Shown here piece after piece: positions 17,695-26,487 of a DNA stretch of 50,658 bases. Origin of the DNA: Flavobacterium beibuense F44-8 (GTDB lineage Bacteria > Bacteroidota > Bacteroidia > Flavobacteriales > Flavobacteriaceae). The notes beneath the pieces are model-generated. The model was not told the origin of the DNA. It made no database searches and saw only the letters and a list, made by a program, of their open reading frames with translations. The stretch covers positions 1-50,658 of the forward strand of contig NZ_JRLV01000026.1 of NCBI RefSeq assembly GCF_000769915.1, in the 5' to 3' direction. How positions within the stretch are numbered: position 1 is the first letter of the stretch; every line of letters starts with the position of its first letter. Made by a program: the position numbers and the translations under genes.

Positions 17695-19086
17695 TTATTT
17701 ATTATTTTGAATTTTCTTTTCAATTCGTGATATTATTCTCGGTTTGTTCTCGTTACCAATCATATTTAAACATTCTCGGTAAAGTTCAATTGCTCGTTCG
17801 TTTAAATTCCACGCACTAAATTGGTCAGCAATTTTCTCTATTGGTCTAAAATCTTCTTTATTGTATAAACTTAAAAAAAGTTCAAGTAGTTTGATAGAGT
17901 TTTCTGATTTCTCTAATTCGGAACTCTTAAAGTCAAATATGTAAATTAGATTTCTATTAAACTGTTCTTTTTTGTATTGATAATAGTCGGATGATTGTTT
18001 GCCATAAATTTTGGGCTCGATTTCTCCACTTAATAATTTTTCTAATGTTTTGTTAGCTTGGTTGATAAAATCAATAACCTTGTCGTATTTGTGATTGTTT
18101 ATTAAGACTTTGAGCCAATCATTAAATTTTCCAATATGAATTGCAGAATCGATGTCGAATTCGTACTTTTTAAATTCTTTATCAACGACTTGTTCGTTAT
18201 TTAATTTAATTTCAATATCGACTTTCAGTTCTTCGTAATCTTCTTTTCTCTTTAATTCTAATGCTTTATCAATTTCTTTTTGTGCATTCTCAAATTTTTG
18301 ATTATCGAAGAAGTCAACTGCTCTTACAAAATGCTCTAAATCTTTCCCATAAGCGACAAAATCAGTTAGAGGAATTCCTTGCTCATTTAACGCTTTTATG
18401 AAATATGGTTTTTGTGTAATCCTTTTTCCTGTTTCGAGAGATATTTTGTGACTTGGTTTATCAAGTTTGGCATCATAAAATCCGAAATAACGTTCACTTC
18501 TTTTGATGGCTTTCCATCTACCATATTTTTCTTTTTTTGGTTTAAGTCCAATTTCGTACCATTCCGAGATTGGTTTTACTATGTCCACATATTTTAATAT
18601 TTGTTTTGGAAGTTCTATGTAATTTCCTGTTTCTAAATAAACAGGAAGGTCTTTGATTTTTTCGAATTCTTTTTCTTTTTTCTTTTTACGTTCTTCTGGT
18701 GGCAAAAATTGTTCAGGATATTCGACTTGGTAGTATTCTCTAAATCCTTTATATTCTTTTCCAACCGTTTGTAAAATATCATCAAATTCTCCGTTGTCAT
18801 TTACATTTTGTTGTCTAATACTTTCATATAATTTTGCATATGATAGATTAGCTAATTCTATATCTCCAGTTCTTAATCCTTGTTGGATTTTTTGATTGTG
18901 CCAATCAATTGCATTTATTCTGTCAGGAAATTTTATTTCCGATAATTTTGATTGAAAGTAAGAATTTGATTGAAATGAAGGTTTTTTCTTTGAAAGATTC
19001 TTTTTTTCTGGTTGGTTCTTTTGTTTGTTTTTTCCAATGTAGTAAATCACTACTAAAACAATTCCTATTATGATTATTACTTTCAT
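17695..19086 (-). CDS. Membrane-anchored protein of unknown function
   Basis: A 463-residue protein. Residues 3-18 (VIIIIGIVLVVIYYIG) form a single N-terminal transmembrane anchor, followed by a Lys-rich linker (about 20-40) and a long hydrophilic, mostly helical cytoplasmic or periplasmic part. The C-terminal 200 residues have a repeating A/L pattern (FENAQKEIDKALELKRKE, AIELYRECLNMIGNENKP) that suggests TPR-like helices. I do not recognise the family. It is a single-gene unit between mobile-element debris on its left and an AlbA_2 gene on its right, on the same strand, separated by a 160-base palindrome-rich gap. Confidence 0.75.
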   Translation of the reverse strand: MKVIIIIGIVLVVIYYIGKNKQKNQPEKKNLSKKKPSFQSNSYFQSKLSEIKFPDRINAIDWHNQKIQQGLRTGDIELANLSYAKLYESIRQQNVNDNGEFDDILQTVGKEYKGFREYYQVEYPEQFLPPEERKKKKEKEFEKIKDLPVYLETGNYIELPKQILKYVDIVKPISEWYEIGLKPKKEKYGRWKAIKRSERYFGFYDAKLDKPSHKISLETGKRITQKPYFIKALNEQGIPLTDFVAYGKDLEHFVRAVDFFDNQKFENAQKEIDKALELKRKEDYEELKVDIEIKLNNEQVVDKEFKKYEFDIDSAIHIGKFNDWLKVLINNHKYDKVIDFINQANKTLEKLLSGEIEPKIYGKQSSDYYQYKKEQFNRNLIYIFDFKSSELEKSENSIKLLELFLSLYNKEDFRPIEKIADQFSAWNLNERAIELYRECLNMIGNENKPRIISRIEKKIQNNK

Positions 19087-19099
19087 TATGTTGGTTGGT

Positions 19100-19245
19100 C
19101 GTAATTGGTGCTAATGTGTTTGTATATGGTTTGTTGCGTGTTTTAAACACCTAATTTAGCAAATACAAACCGAATAGAAAATCCACGAGGATTTTCGTAA
19201 TTAGGCAAGAACTAGCAATAAATTATATAACGGCTTGCAAATCGC
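19100..19245. repeat. Palindrome-rich intergenic element between accessory genes
   Basis: The gap contains the palindrome GAAAATCCACGAGGATTTTC (about 19171-19190) nested in a CCTAATT/AATTAGG pair. It also holds AT-rich words (GTGTTTGTATATGGTTTG, TATAACGGCTTGCAAATCGC) of a type that recurs near 21160 and 23600 in this window. Confidence 0.4.
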
Positions 19246-19248
19246 ATT

Positions 19249-20430
19249 TTATTCAGTGACTTGGATTATTAATTGGTCTTCAATAGGCTTGCTCAGGTTT
19301 TTTCCAAATATTTTAATTTTTACTATTTTTTCAGTTTTGTTTAATTTTGGATTTATTGCAATTCTTAAATCTACTTTTAGTGCATTCCCACTTATTTGAT
19401 GTTTTAAATTTCCTAGGTTTTCTAGTATTAGATATTCCGTTTCATTTTCCATAACTTCTGGATAATTCATACTTTCCCAAGATGGCGGATTTAGTTCATA
19501 TTTTAAAGATATAATGCTATTTGAATTATCTGGTTTAGAATAAATTTTGTCGGCAATATATAATCCTTCCTTTTCAATTTTAAGTTCAATCGAGGCGTCT
19601 TCTAGATATTCGGTATCATCATTTAAAATCGTAAAGTTAAACTTATGGGCTTTAACTTCGAAAAGATAATGTAAATCATCTTTTCGATAAGTTTCTGCTA
19701 CGTTTTCTAAATTTCCTTCTAATGTTTTAATGCTTCTATTTTCATAAGGTGTTCCACCTAACATTGGAATGTCTTGGTCAAAAAATGGCACAAACATTCC
19801 TTCGTTTTTTTTTAATTTCTCTTTTTTTTCTAAAAGTATTTTTTTGATTTTTTCTGCTGCTTTACCTGATGGATAATCTCCGTTACTTAATACTTTGAGC
19901 GCAATTGACTTTTGATTTATTTCATCAAAATAGGTATGAATTTTACCTTTAAATTTCTTTTCAGTTATTTTCTTTTCGGTGTAAAAATCAAAGTCCTTTC
20001 TTGTTAATCTTGTTTGATGCGAACCTTTTCTAATAAAAGCCTCTCCAATTCTTAATTTACCAAAATCCTTTTTCATCATATATGGTCGGTCAATGGAATC
20101 AAAGATTTTAAATACTCCGAGAGTTTTATTTTGAAACTGATAAGAAACGTAAGAAAAGTTTAATTCTGGTTCAATATTATTGTGGACTAGTTGTTGGTAG
20201 GTGGCTTCGTCAATAAAATCTTCTGTGATACCTAAAATATCTCTATTTCCATTTCCTAATAACTTAACACCAACTATTATATATTTATCAGCATCTGTTT
20301 TAGCATTGGCCATAGACATTAAATCTTTCAGTAAATCTTGAAACTTAACTTTTTGATATTGAATTGCCTTAAAATCCAATTCAGTATTTTCATTTTCAAA
20401 TTCTATTATGTCATCAAGGTTTTCTGTCAT
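19249..20430 (-). CDS. AlbA_2/Schlafen-like domain protein
   Basis: A 393-residue protein. The N-terminal 130 residues fit the AlbA_2 (Schlafen AAA_4-type) nucleic-acid-binding domain: TELDFKA near the start, then MANAKTDADKYIIVGV, and RIGEAFIRKGSHQTRLTRKD closing the fold. The remaining 260 residues are a mostly beta C-terminal region (ELKIEKEGLYIADKIY, VKIKIFGKNLSKP) I do not recognise. AlbA_2 proteins occur as transcription regulators and in phage-defence loci. The position among defence genes suggests, but does not prove, such a role. It is monocistronic on the minus strand. Confidence 0.7.
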   Translation of the reverse strand: MTENLDDIIEFENENTELDFKAIQYQKVKFQDLLKDLMSMANAKTDADKYIIVGVKLLGNGNRDILGITEDFIDEATYQQLVHNNIEPELNFSYVSYQFQNKTLGVFKIFDSIDRPYMMKKDFGKLRIGEAFIRKGSHQTRLTRKDFDFYTEKKITEKKFKGKIHTYFDEINQKSIALKVLSNGDYPSGKAAEKIKKILLEKKEKLKKNEGMFVPFFDQDIPMLGGTPYENRSIKTLEGNLENVAETYRKDDLHYLFEVKAHKFNFTILNDDTEYLEDASIELKIEKEGLYIADKIYSKPDNSNSIISLKYELNPPSWESMNYPEVMENETEYLILENLGNLKHQISGNALKVDLRIAINPKLNKTEKIVKIKIFGKNLSKPIEDQLIIQVTE

Positions 20431-20730
20431 ATGTTTGCCTACTGGTTATATACCATACCTATATTATATATCGTTTATCGGCTTCATGTTCCGGATAAAC
20501 CAAATATAATATAATTTTATCCAAATTTTGATCTATATAGAATAGTAGCTTTTAAACCGTATCAGTTCAAATATACATAATTACATTTCACGGCACTCTG
20601 TTCCTTGCAATTTTTGAATTAGACATATTCCATCACAGCTTTTATGAAATCTATGTCTAGGTTATGTTGAAAACAATAAAAGTTTGGACCATTTTACAGA
20701 AAAATTCAACAAAACACCTAATGAAAATAA

Positions 20731-21110
20731 ATCTTGAAGATTAGAGTATTACAGAATTAGGAATCACTTAGCCAGTAAACAGGTGTCCGCTAAACTTATT
20801 ATACTTGTCATACTTCAAACATTTTTGACAGAAGGTTGCACTTTCTCGACACTTCATCAGAGGTTCATTTGCATTCATCCCCTTTATCCATACCTGACCA
20901 AACTCTTGGATTGGTCGTTTCCATAACGCTCAATACCTTGGCTCTTTACCAAAGCACCTTATGGTGGTTTGATGCTATCCCCTAGAGGACAACACCGGTG
21001 GGTCGAATCCACCATCTTATAAACAGTTGCGTAACGATTTTCAGCCGTTCGTTACTCTCGGCACTCGTGTGAGTAGTGGCAGATTGCGTGGCACTTCCCT
21101 GTCAAACCGC
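20731..21110 (-). other. Group II intron domain I remnant (no reverse transcriptase)
   Basis: The minus strand carries a chain of motifs I associate with 5' regions of bacterial group II introns: GTGCCACGCAATC; the paired CACTACTCACACGAGTG; GTAACGAACGGC with CGTTACGCAAC; the hairpin GGTGGATTCGACCCACC; and AACCTCTGATGAAGTGTCG followed by GCGGACACCTGTTTACTGGC. No reverse-transcriptase ORF and no domain V are seen downstream, so this is a truncated relic. The rest of the 20431-21200 gap (20431-20730) shows nothing I can name. Confidence 0.5.
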
Positions 21111-21200
21111 TACGTTGTTTGAGCGGGCTACAAACTTTAATATTTAGCACTTTGACTGCCATTACTTATACAAAATGTTAGCGGATGCATTTTTCTGTTG

Positions 21201-21953
21201 TCATAATTGGTTTGTATCAATTGTCAACTTAATTAGTTTCATACATTCCTGAATCGAAAATCCATAAATTATTTTTGTATTTTCTCTAATCTGACAGGCT
21301 AATGCAACAATACGTCCTTCTGAGTCAAGAATTGGAGCCCCACTACAACCACGATAGTCGTCTTTATCCTTAATGATTTCTGGGGCAAGAAACATATGGA
21401 AATATCCATTTGTCCTATGAAACTTTAATCCGTTTTTTAATGTCGGAGTCATTTTTAAATAGATGCCTTGATATTCAGGTCTAATTTTACCGTAAAAACT
21501 ATACGTGTTATTTTTGTCTGGAACAGTAGCATAGTCAAGGTCTAACATTAGCTTGTCTCCTGCTTCTATTAGAAAATACTTAAAGTCCATTGCTGGCTGT
21601 TTTAATTCAAACTGTTCGGTCAGTTTAGCAAATGTCACATCAATAGGTTCTGCTTTATTCTCAATAAGATATTGAAAGTCTGTCAAGTCCATTCCGTCAG
21701 TTACTTTGAAAACATCATACCAAACAAGTCCGCCAATCGGTTTTAATGGAGTTGTATTTTTTTCAGGTTGAAGGTTAGTTTCAAGAAATGTTGTTAACCC
21801 ATCCTCATTTGTCACATGTGAAACCGAGAGTAAAAGAGTATGTCCTAAATATTTTACAATGCAACCTGTTCCGAAACCTTCGGGCTTCATTTTACTCTTG
21901 TCTGCCTGATAGATTTGAATACTTGATTTTATTGCTAATTCATCTGATGTCAT
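21201..21953 (-). CDS. Trypsin-like serine protease domain protein
   Basis: A 250-residue protein with a chymotrypsin-fold layout and no signal peptide, so probably cytoplasmic. GTGCIVKYLGHTLLLSVSHV carries the catalytic His (about residue 44). IDVTFAKL is placed where the catalytic Asp is expected (about 105). DYRGCSGAPILDSEGRIVAL carries the catalytic Ser in GCSGAP (about 205), followed by the usual beta strand. No transmembrane or PDZ region is present. Intracellular trypsin-like proteases occur as effectors or sensors in some bacterial defence systems, and the neighbours here make that thinkable. It stands alone, cut off on its upstream side by an IS insertion. Confidence 0.75.
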   Translation of the reverse strand: MTSDELAIKSSIQIYQADKSKMKPEGFGTGCIVKYLGHTLLLSVSHVTNEDGLTTFLETNLQPEKNTTPLKPIGGLVWYDVFKVTDGMDLTDFQYLIENKAEPIDVTFAKLTEQFELKQPAMDFKYFLIEAGDKLMLDLDYATVPDKNNTYSFYGKIRPEYQGIYLKMTPTLKNGLKFHRTNGYFHMFLAPEIIKDKDDYRGCSGAPILDSEGRIVALACQIRENTKIIYGFSIQECMKLIKLTIDTNQL

Positions 21954-21988
21954 TGGAGTCGTTTTTTAATGTTGCCGCTAACGGCAAT

Positions 21989-23595
21989 CTGTCTCAAAAC
22001 TGCAAATTAAAGTTTAAATATAGATTAAAAAGTAAAGGCAGATAAAGAATAATCGTACAATAATAATCTACGCTTAAAAAAGGCTTGCAAAGCAGATATT
22101 TCCTTTTTCAAGACCAAAACACAGGTTTTAAAGCTTATTAAAGGCAGGGTATTAAGAATTTTTAAGTTAAACAACCTTCTCAAATTATAAGCAATGGCTA
22201 TTAATCCAAAATCAGCCGAAGCAGCCTGCATGCCCCTTTTGGTCATGATATGGTCAAAGCTCCATTGCCGTTTTATAGTTCAAAAAGGATGCTCTACCAA
22301 AGCTTGTCGTTTTTTGTATAAAAGCGGATTTTTGTATACCCGTTGCGCATTATTCCGGATGTTCTGGGTAAATTCACTTCTCTGAATAACCTTTCCGTTT
22401 ATTTTAGACGTAGTACATTGATTCCTGACAACAGGTCTTGCAAGCCTTGGTTTTGTATTGCTTGAAGCAATAATTTCTAGCTTTATACCAGGTTTGATTG
22501 GATATAAGATTATGTTCCTGAGGACATGTATAGCTATCCGATATATGGTCATAACTAAAGTTTCTGCATTATAATCAGGATTTGGAGCCTGGCTTGTTCG
22601 ACCAATTTCAGGAATAGCCACCAGTGTAGCAATACCTAATTGATCAGATATACAAAATTCACTTCCTGTGTGGTATCCTTTGTCGTAAAGAGTGGTAAAT
22701 TGATTACTTCGTAATATAGTCTTAGCCCGTCTGAGCATCATGCCCATGGCCTTTTTATCATTTTCATTGGTAACTCTATAATCTATAAGCAATTTATGTT
22801 TGGCATCCACTGTAGTCTGCGCTGTGTAGCTTACTTCTGTGATGGTGCCTTTTACTATTTGGTGTCTGCTGTCAGAATCCGCTGTGGAGATTTGGGGGGG
22901 GTTCAGAGGTTGTATTTTTATCCAACTCTAGGGCTATCCTTTCGTATTTTTTGCGCTGTGTTTTTCGGTGCTCTATCTCGGCTTTGATGTCGCCTTTGCG
23001 ATCGACATCACTATTAGAAAGCGCTTGATTATGTTCTTCTAGTTTTTTGTCTATATAATCTAAATGTCTTTGTACTTTTTGCGATTATAGTTGTTCTTTT
23101 TACTGTTCTGTGCCCTAAGTTTGGTAGAATCACCAGCGATAAATTCACCACCTATCAGATTAAAGTTTTTGGCTATTTCTACACTATAACGGAATACGCT
23201 TTTAATGGCTTTATAATTGGTTTTTCTGAATCGGGCTATCGTATTATGGTCGGGCTTTAGTTTTTTAATAACCAAATGACTTCAAGGTTACGTTGACATT
23301 CCTTTTCTAATTGGCGGGAAGAGCGCATGAGGTTCATATAGCCATAAATATAAAGTTTCAATAAATCACCAGGATGATATGGTTGTCGACCTTGTGAGGA
23401 TAAGGGCTCAAAACCCATGACCTCGAGATCTAGGGAATTAACAAATTGGTCTATTAAACGAACGGTATTGTTTAGCGGCACCATATCACCTAAACAGGTC
23501 GTGTATAAACTAAGTTGGGGCGATCATCGCCTTGAAGATATTCCTTACTCCAAGATAATAAAAGAATATTGAAATAGCATTAGGTTTTGAGACAG
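21989..23595 (-). mobile_element. IS1182-like insertion sequence, inactive
   Basis: Terminal inverted repeats CTGTCTCAAAAC (21989-22000) and GTTTTGAGACAG (23584-23595) bound about 1.6 kb containing one broken transposase gene. No convincing target-site duplication is visible. The flanks (GCCGCTAACGGCAAT on the left, TCTGACGGTTTGTATAAG on the right) suggest it landed inside a palindromic intergenic element. Confidence 0.75.
22025..23484 (-). pseudogene. IS1182-like transposase, multiply disrupted
   Basis: Four minus-strand pieces make up one DDE transposase. The N-terminal part has GRQPYHPGDLLKLYIYGYMN and SRQLEKECQRNLEVIWLL, the classic DUF772 region. It is shifted near 23270 into KLKPDHNTIARFRKTN and FIAGDSTKLRAQNS. 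It is shifted again between about 23070 and 22810, near a G8 run. Then come YRVTNENDKKAMGMM and LYDKGYHTG. An in-frame TGA near 22283 replaces the Gly of VEHPFG, after which TIKRQWSFDHIMTKRG and LIAIAYNLRRLFN complete the C-terminus. At least two frameshifts and one nonsense change make it dead. Confidence 0.85.
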
Positions 23596-23599
23596 TCTG

Positions 23600-23672
23600 A
23601 CGGTTTGTATAAGATGTCGTAACCATCCCGCAGGGTGGCTAAGCATTTTATACCTTGTATGCCGTTTTTTTT
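23600..23672. repeat. attC-like imperfect palindrome beside the defence operon
   Basis: GTATAAGATG (23607-23616) pairs with CATTTTATAC (23644-23653) with one wobble. Inside, CCATCCC pairs with GGGTGG. Outside, ACGG (23600-23603) is mirrored by CCGT (23662-23665). The result is a 70-base nested palindrome with bulges. No integrase is known to use it. Confidence 0.4.
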
Positions 23673-23756
23673 TTATTCATTTCGTTTTTAGGGTTGGCGA
23701 GAAAGTTCTTTGCAACCGCAGGAAAGAGGATTGCAATGTACTTGAACTTGCATTGG

Positions 23757-24824
23757 CTAAGCATTAATTTTTGAGCTTCCAGCCACCTCTCCAATCGCTT
23801 TCACTAAATGAGGATTTGATTTTAAACTCTCTAAATAGGGTGCTTTCAAGAAGCCCAATTGATCATCAGAATCATCCTCTATTACGTCATCAAAGGCATT
23901 TTCGACTGAGTAATCTATAATCTTTTCTTTATATTTTCTGTAGTGCTTCTCAACTTTAGTAAACCAACCAATTCGATTACTGCTAATTCTTTCAAAGTAT
24001 CTTGATTTGATGTCAAATATTTTATCCCACGATTCAGTTTTATCATCTTTCAGGTTAAAATCTACTTTGATTTCCGATTTGGTGATTTTGCTTTTTAGAC
24101 TATCCGTTGGTTCAATCAGTTTTTTAAGGGCTTTTTTATCCACATCAACAGTTACTTCAATACTTGGATGAGTTTTAGCAAAGGGATAATAAACAGGCTT
24201 GCCCTCCTTGAGCACATCCACTTCTCCTTTTTCGTCTGAATTACAAGTTGTACAGATTGGAACCAGATTGTTAAAGTTCGTGGAAGAGAAGGGGTAGTGT
24301 TTTTGTGGAAGATAATGGTCAAATGCTGATCGTCCTTTTGAATAAATTGTTTTTAGGTCTCCGAAACCACAGCAAGGACAATCAATGAAACCATTTTTTA
24401 AGTTCAATTCATCATAATAGGTTTTCTTTTCTCCATATGTATCTCGAATCACTTTCCAACCTAAAAACCTTGTGTATAATTCTTTGAAGAATGGTTTGAC
24501 CACTTTAACTAAATCTTTATTTAAAGTGCTAATTGCTATTGGAGTAATTGTTCCATCACAGAGTTCTTTAATCTTATTATTATGAGCAAACGCTTTTTTA
24601 AAATCCCCTTTTTCCTGAGTTGTAAGTGATTTACAAACTTTGTAAATGGCCTTAACCTGTTCTTGAAACCAGAGTTGATCTTCGTACAAGGCCTTTAGTT
24701 CATCATTGAGTTTGCTTTTACATTGCTTGCTATCTGCCTTACACCATACTTCATTAACCAAATACTCAATCAAGTTATGAGCTTTGTAGATATCGTGCGG
24801 TATGGGCTTATAAACTTTAAGCAT
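23757..24824 (-). CDS. HNH endonuclease of the hsdMS-ATPase operon (PtuB-like)
   Basis: A 355-residue protein. Around residues 150-200 it has an HNH nuclease core: the zinc-type pair DCPCCG, then FDHYLPQKHYPFSS (the D-H of the catalytic strand), NFNNLVPICTTCN (the N and the second Cys pair) and NSDEKG. The N-terminal 130 residues are helical. Its start lies 8 bases inside the end of the ATPase gene, so the two are translationally coupled. ATPase plus HNH nuclease is the known composition of Septu (PtuA/PtuB). Here they follow hsdM and hsdS, with no hsdR, so I infer this is the DNA-cutting subunit of a modification-linked defence system. It is the last gene of the operon. Confidence 0.85.
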   Translation of the reverse strand: MLKVYKPIPHDIYKAHNLIEYLVNEVWCKADSKQCKSKLNDELKALYEDQLWFQEQVKAIYKVCKSLTTQEKGDFKKAFAHNNKIKELCDGTITPIAISTLNKDLVKVVKPFFKELYTRFLGWKVIRDTYGEKKTYYDELNLKNGFIDCPCCGFGDLKTIYSKGRSAFDHYLPQKHYPFSSTNFNNLVPICTTCNSDEKGEVDVLKEGKPVYYPFAKTHPSIEVTVDVDKKALKKLIEPTDSLKSKITKSEIKVDFNLKDDKTESWDKIFDIKSRYFERISSNRIGWFTKVEKHYRKYKEKIIDYSVENAFDDVIEDDSDDQLGFLKAPYLESLKSNPHLVKAIGEVAGSSKINA

Positions 24825-26487
24825 CAGTATCTTCTAATTCATTTAGTCGTGTGAACAATAGAATCTTCTCCATAGAATCTCCCAGATGATTTGTGCGCAT
24901 TTTGTATTCCTGAACTTCTTTTGCAGATAACTTCTTTCTTTTCGAAATTTCCTTCTGGATGTCTTCTATTTCTTTTCTTGAAAGATCGCCAATAGTGTTT
25001 CGTCTTTTGAATATGTTTTCCATGATGATATCAACAGAAGTACCATAAGTTCTAAAGTTCATATCCCGGGCATTTATGGGTTGTTTTCCCTTTTCAAAAG
25101 CAATTACCTTATCAGGATAACAATCTGAAATAATGAAAGGCGAATGAGAAGTAATCAGAATATCGGTCATTAGGTTGTTGCTTTGTGAGTGATCTAAACT
25201 CCTCTTTAAGGTTCGGATAAATTTTGAACGCCAATCTGGGTTAAAATGTGTTTCAGGCTCATCCAATAATAGTAAAGCACTCTTATCTTTCAACATTAAA
25301 CAAATTCCCAAAGTGTGCAAAAACTGTTGTTCTCCATCTGACAGGTTCTTCATGAGTAATGGAATGACCTCTTCTGAATCAGGATATTTTTTCTTGATAT
25401 AGTAATCTAGAAAATAAAAGACTTTTTCTTGAGGTTCTGGATTTGGTACTTTCCCATCAGTGTAAAACCCTTTAGACTGATACACATCTGATTTAATCTC
25501 AGATTTCACAGTTCGATAGTTAAGAGTATAAAGAATTTGAAAAGCCTGAAATAATTTAAAAGGGTTGTTTGAAAAATTGGCTTTGAAAGCTTCTTTACTA
25601 TCAGAGTTAATCCAAAAATCTAAGGTCAGTTTGCTTTTCTCTTTGTAACATGTTGTTGCACACCGTTTAAAAGCATCTATAACCTCTTTGTATTGTTCAA
25701 GAATTTCTTTGTTACCATGGGCGTGCAGGTTGAGATTCATTCTGAAACGAATAATATCTGCGATTCCTAATTCTTTGTGCAAAGGTTCTAGTACTTCTTT
25801 TTTCTGAAATAATAAATTAGCTAAGAGAACAGCCTGACTCATCTCATAATCCACGTATAGCAAGCTGCTTTCGGGCTCTTTATATTCTGCTTTCTTTTCT
25901 AAAGCAACTCTGTATTCGTCAAAATGAAGAAGACGAGTTTTTAAAAAAGGAATGCTTAAAATTTCATTTTCGCCCGAAGAATACCCTATTACCAAATCTG
26001 GCAAGTAGCGTTTCGCGGGTGCGGGTTTGGAAGCAAACTTTTCGACAACGACTGAAACGGGTATAGGCTCTTTGTCAAAAGGAAAGGGCTGATAAGTCAT
26101 TACTGGAAGACCATCTTCCTTTTTACTTTTTTCTTTCTTGCTAATACAAACCTTGATTAAATTTTCAATTTTGTATTCCTTATCCTGACAGATATAGTAA
26201 TCCAGTTCAAAGGCATTGGGTTTGCAGATTTCAGGTTTAAAATTGTCTTGAAAGTTTTCGGGTTGATTAACATTTGCACAACTCTCGATATGATAGAAAA
26301 TATTAGCAAGAGCTTCTAAAACATTTGACTTACCACTTCCATTTAACCCTGCAAAACAAAAAGGGTGAAAATCCGACCAATCTATTTGATCAGAGATTTG
26401 TTCTTCATATGGTGCTCTGAATTGAAGTTTGAAGCCTTCTTTAATACTTCCATAATCTGAGTTGATATGTAATTTTAGAAGCTTCAT
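24817..26487 (-). CDS. AAA/ABC-type ATPase associated with restriction system (PtuA-like)
   Basis: A 556-residue SMC/OLD/RecF-like ATPase. Walker A is AGLNGSGKSN (about residues 46-55), the signature motif is LSDGEQQFLHTLG (about 385), Walker B is ALLLLDEPETHFNPDWR (about 405-420), and the His switch is DILITSHSPFIISD (about 445). The insert between Walker A and the signature motif is helical and partly basic. From memory, annotation pipelines use the product name 'restriction system-associated AAA family ATPase' for relatives. It overlaps hsdS by 4 bases (ATGA) and the HNH gene by 8 bases, so all three are co-translated. Likely role: NTP-driven sensor or regulator of the HNH nuclease. Confidence 0.85.
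   Translation of the reverse strand: MKLLKLHINSDYGSIKEGFKLQFRAPYEEQISDQIDWSDFHPFCFAGLNGSGKSNVLEALANIFYHIESCANVNQPENFQDNFKPEICKPNAFELDYYICQDKEYKIENLIKVCISKKEKSKKEDGLPVMTYQPFPFDKEPIPVSVVVEKFASKPAPAKRYLPDLVIGYSSGENEILSIPFLKTRLLHFDEYRVALEKKAEYKEPESSLLYVDYEMSQAVLLANLLFQKKEVLEPLHKELGIADIIRFRMNLNLHAHGNKEILEQYKEVIDAFKRCATTCYKEKSKLTLDFWINSDSKEAFKANFSNNPFKLFQAFQILYTLNYRTVKSEIKSDVYQSKGFYTDGKVPNPEPQEKVFYFLDYYIKKKYPDSEEVIPLLMKNLSDGEQQFLHTLGICLMLKDKSALLLLDEPETHFNPDWRSKFIRTLKRSLDHSQSNNLMTDILITSHSPFIISDCYPDKVIAFEKGKQPINARDMNFRTYGTSVDIIMENIFKRRNTIGDLSRKEIEDIQKEISKRKKLSAKEVQEYKMRTNHLGDSMEKILLFTRLNELEDTDA

Noticed and set aside
20591..20604. CGGCACTCTG near 20.6 kb as another IS1182 fragment
   Set aside because: Only ten bases resemble the transposase fragment at 17.3 kb, and the surrounding translation does not continue the match.
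22796..22987. Plus-strand ORF over the IS1182-like transposase
   Set aside because: Antisense to a recognisable broken transposase; it also spans a G8 run where the real gene is frameshifted.
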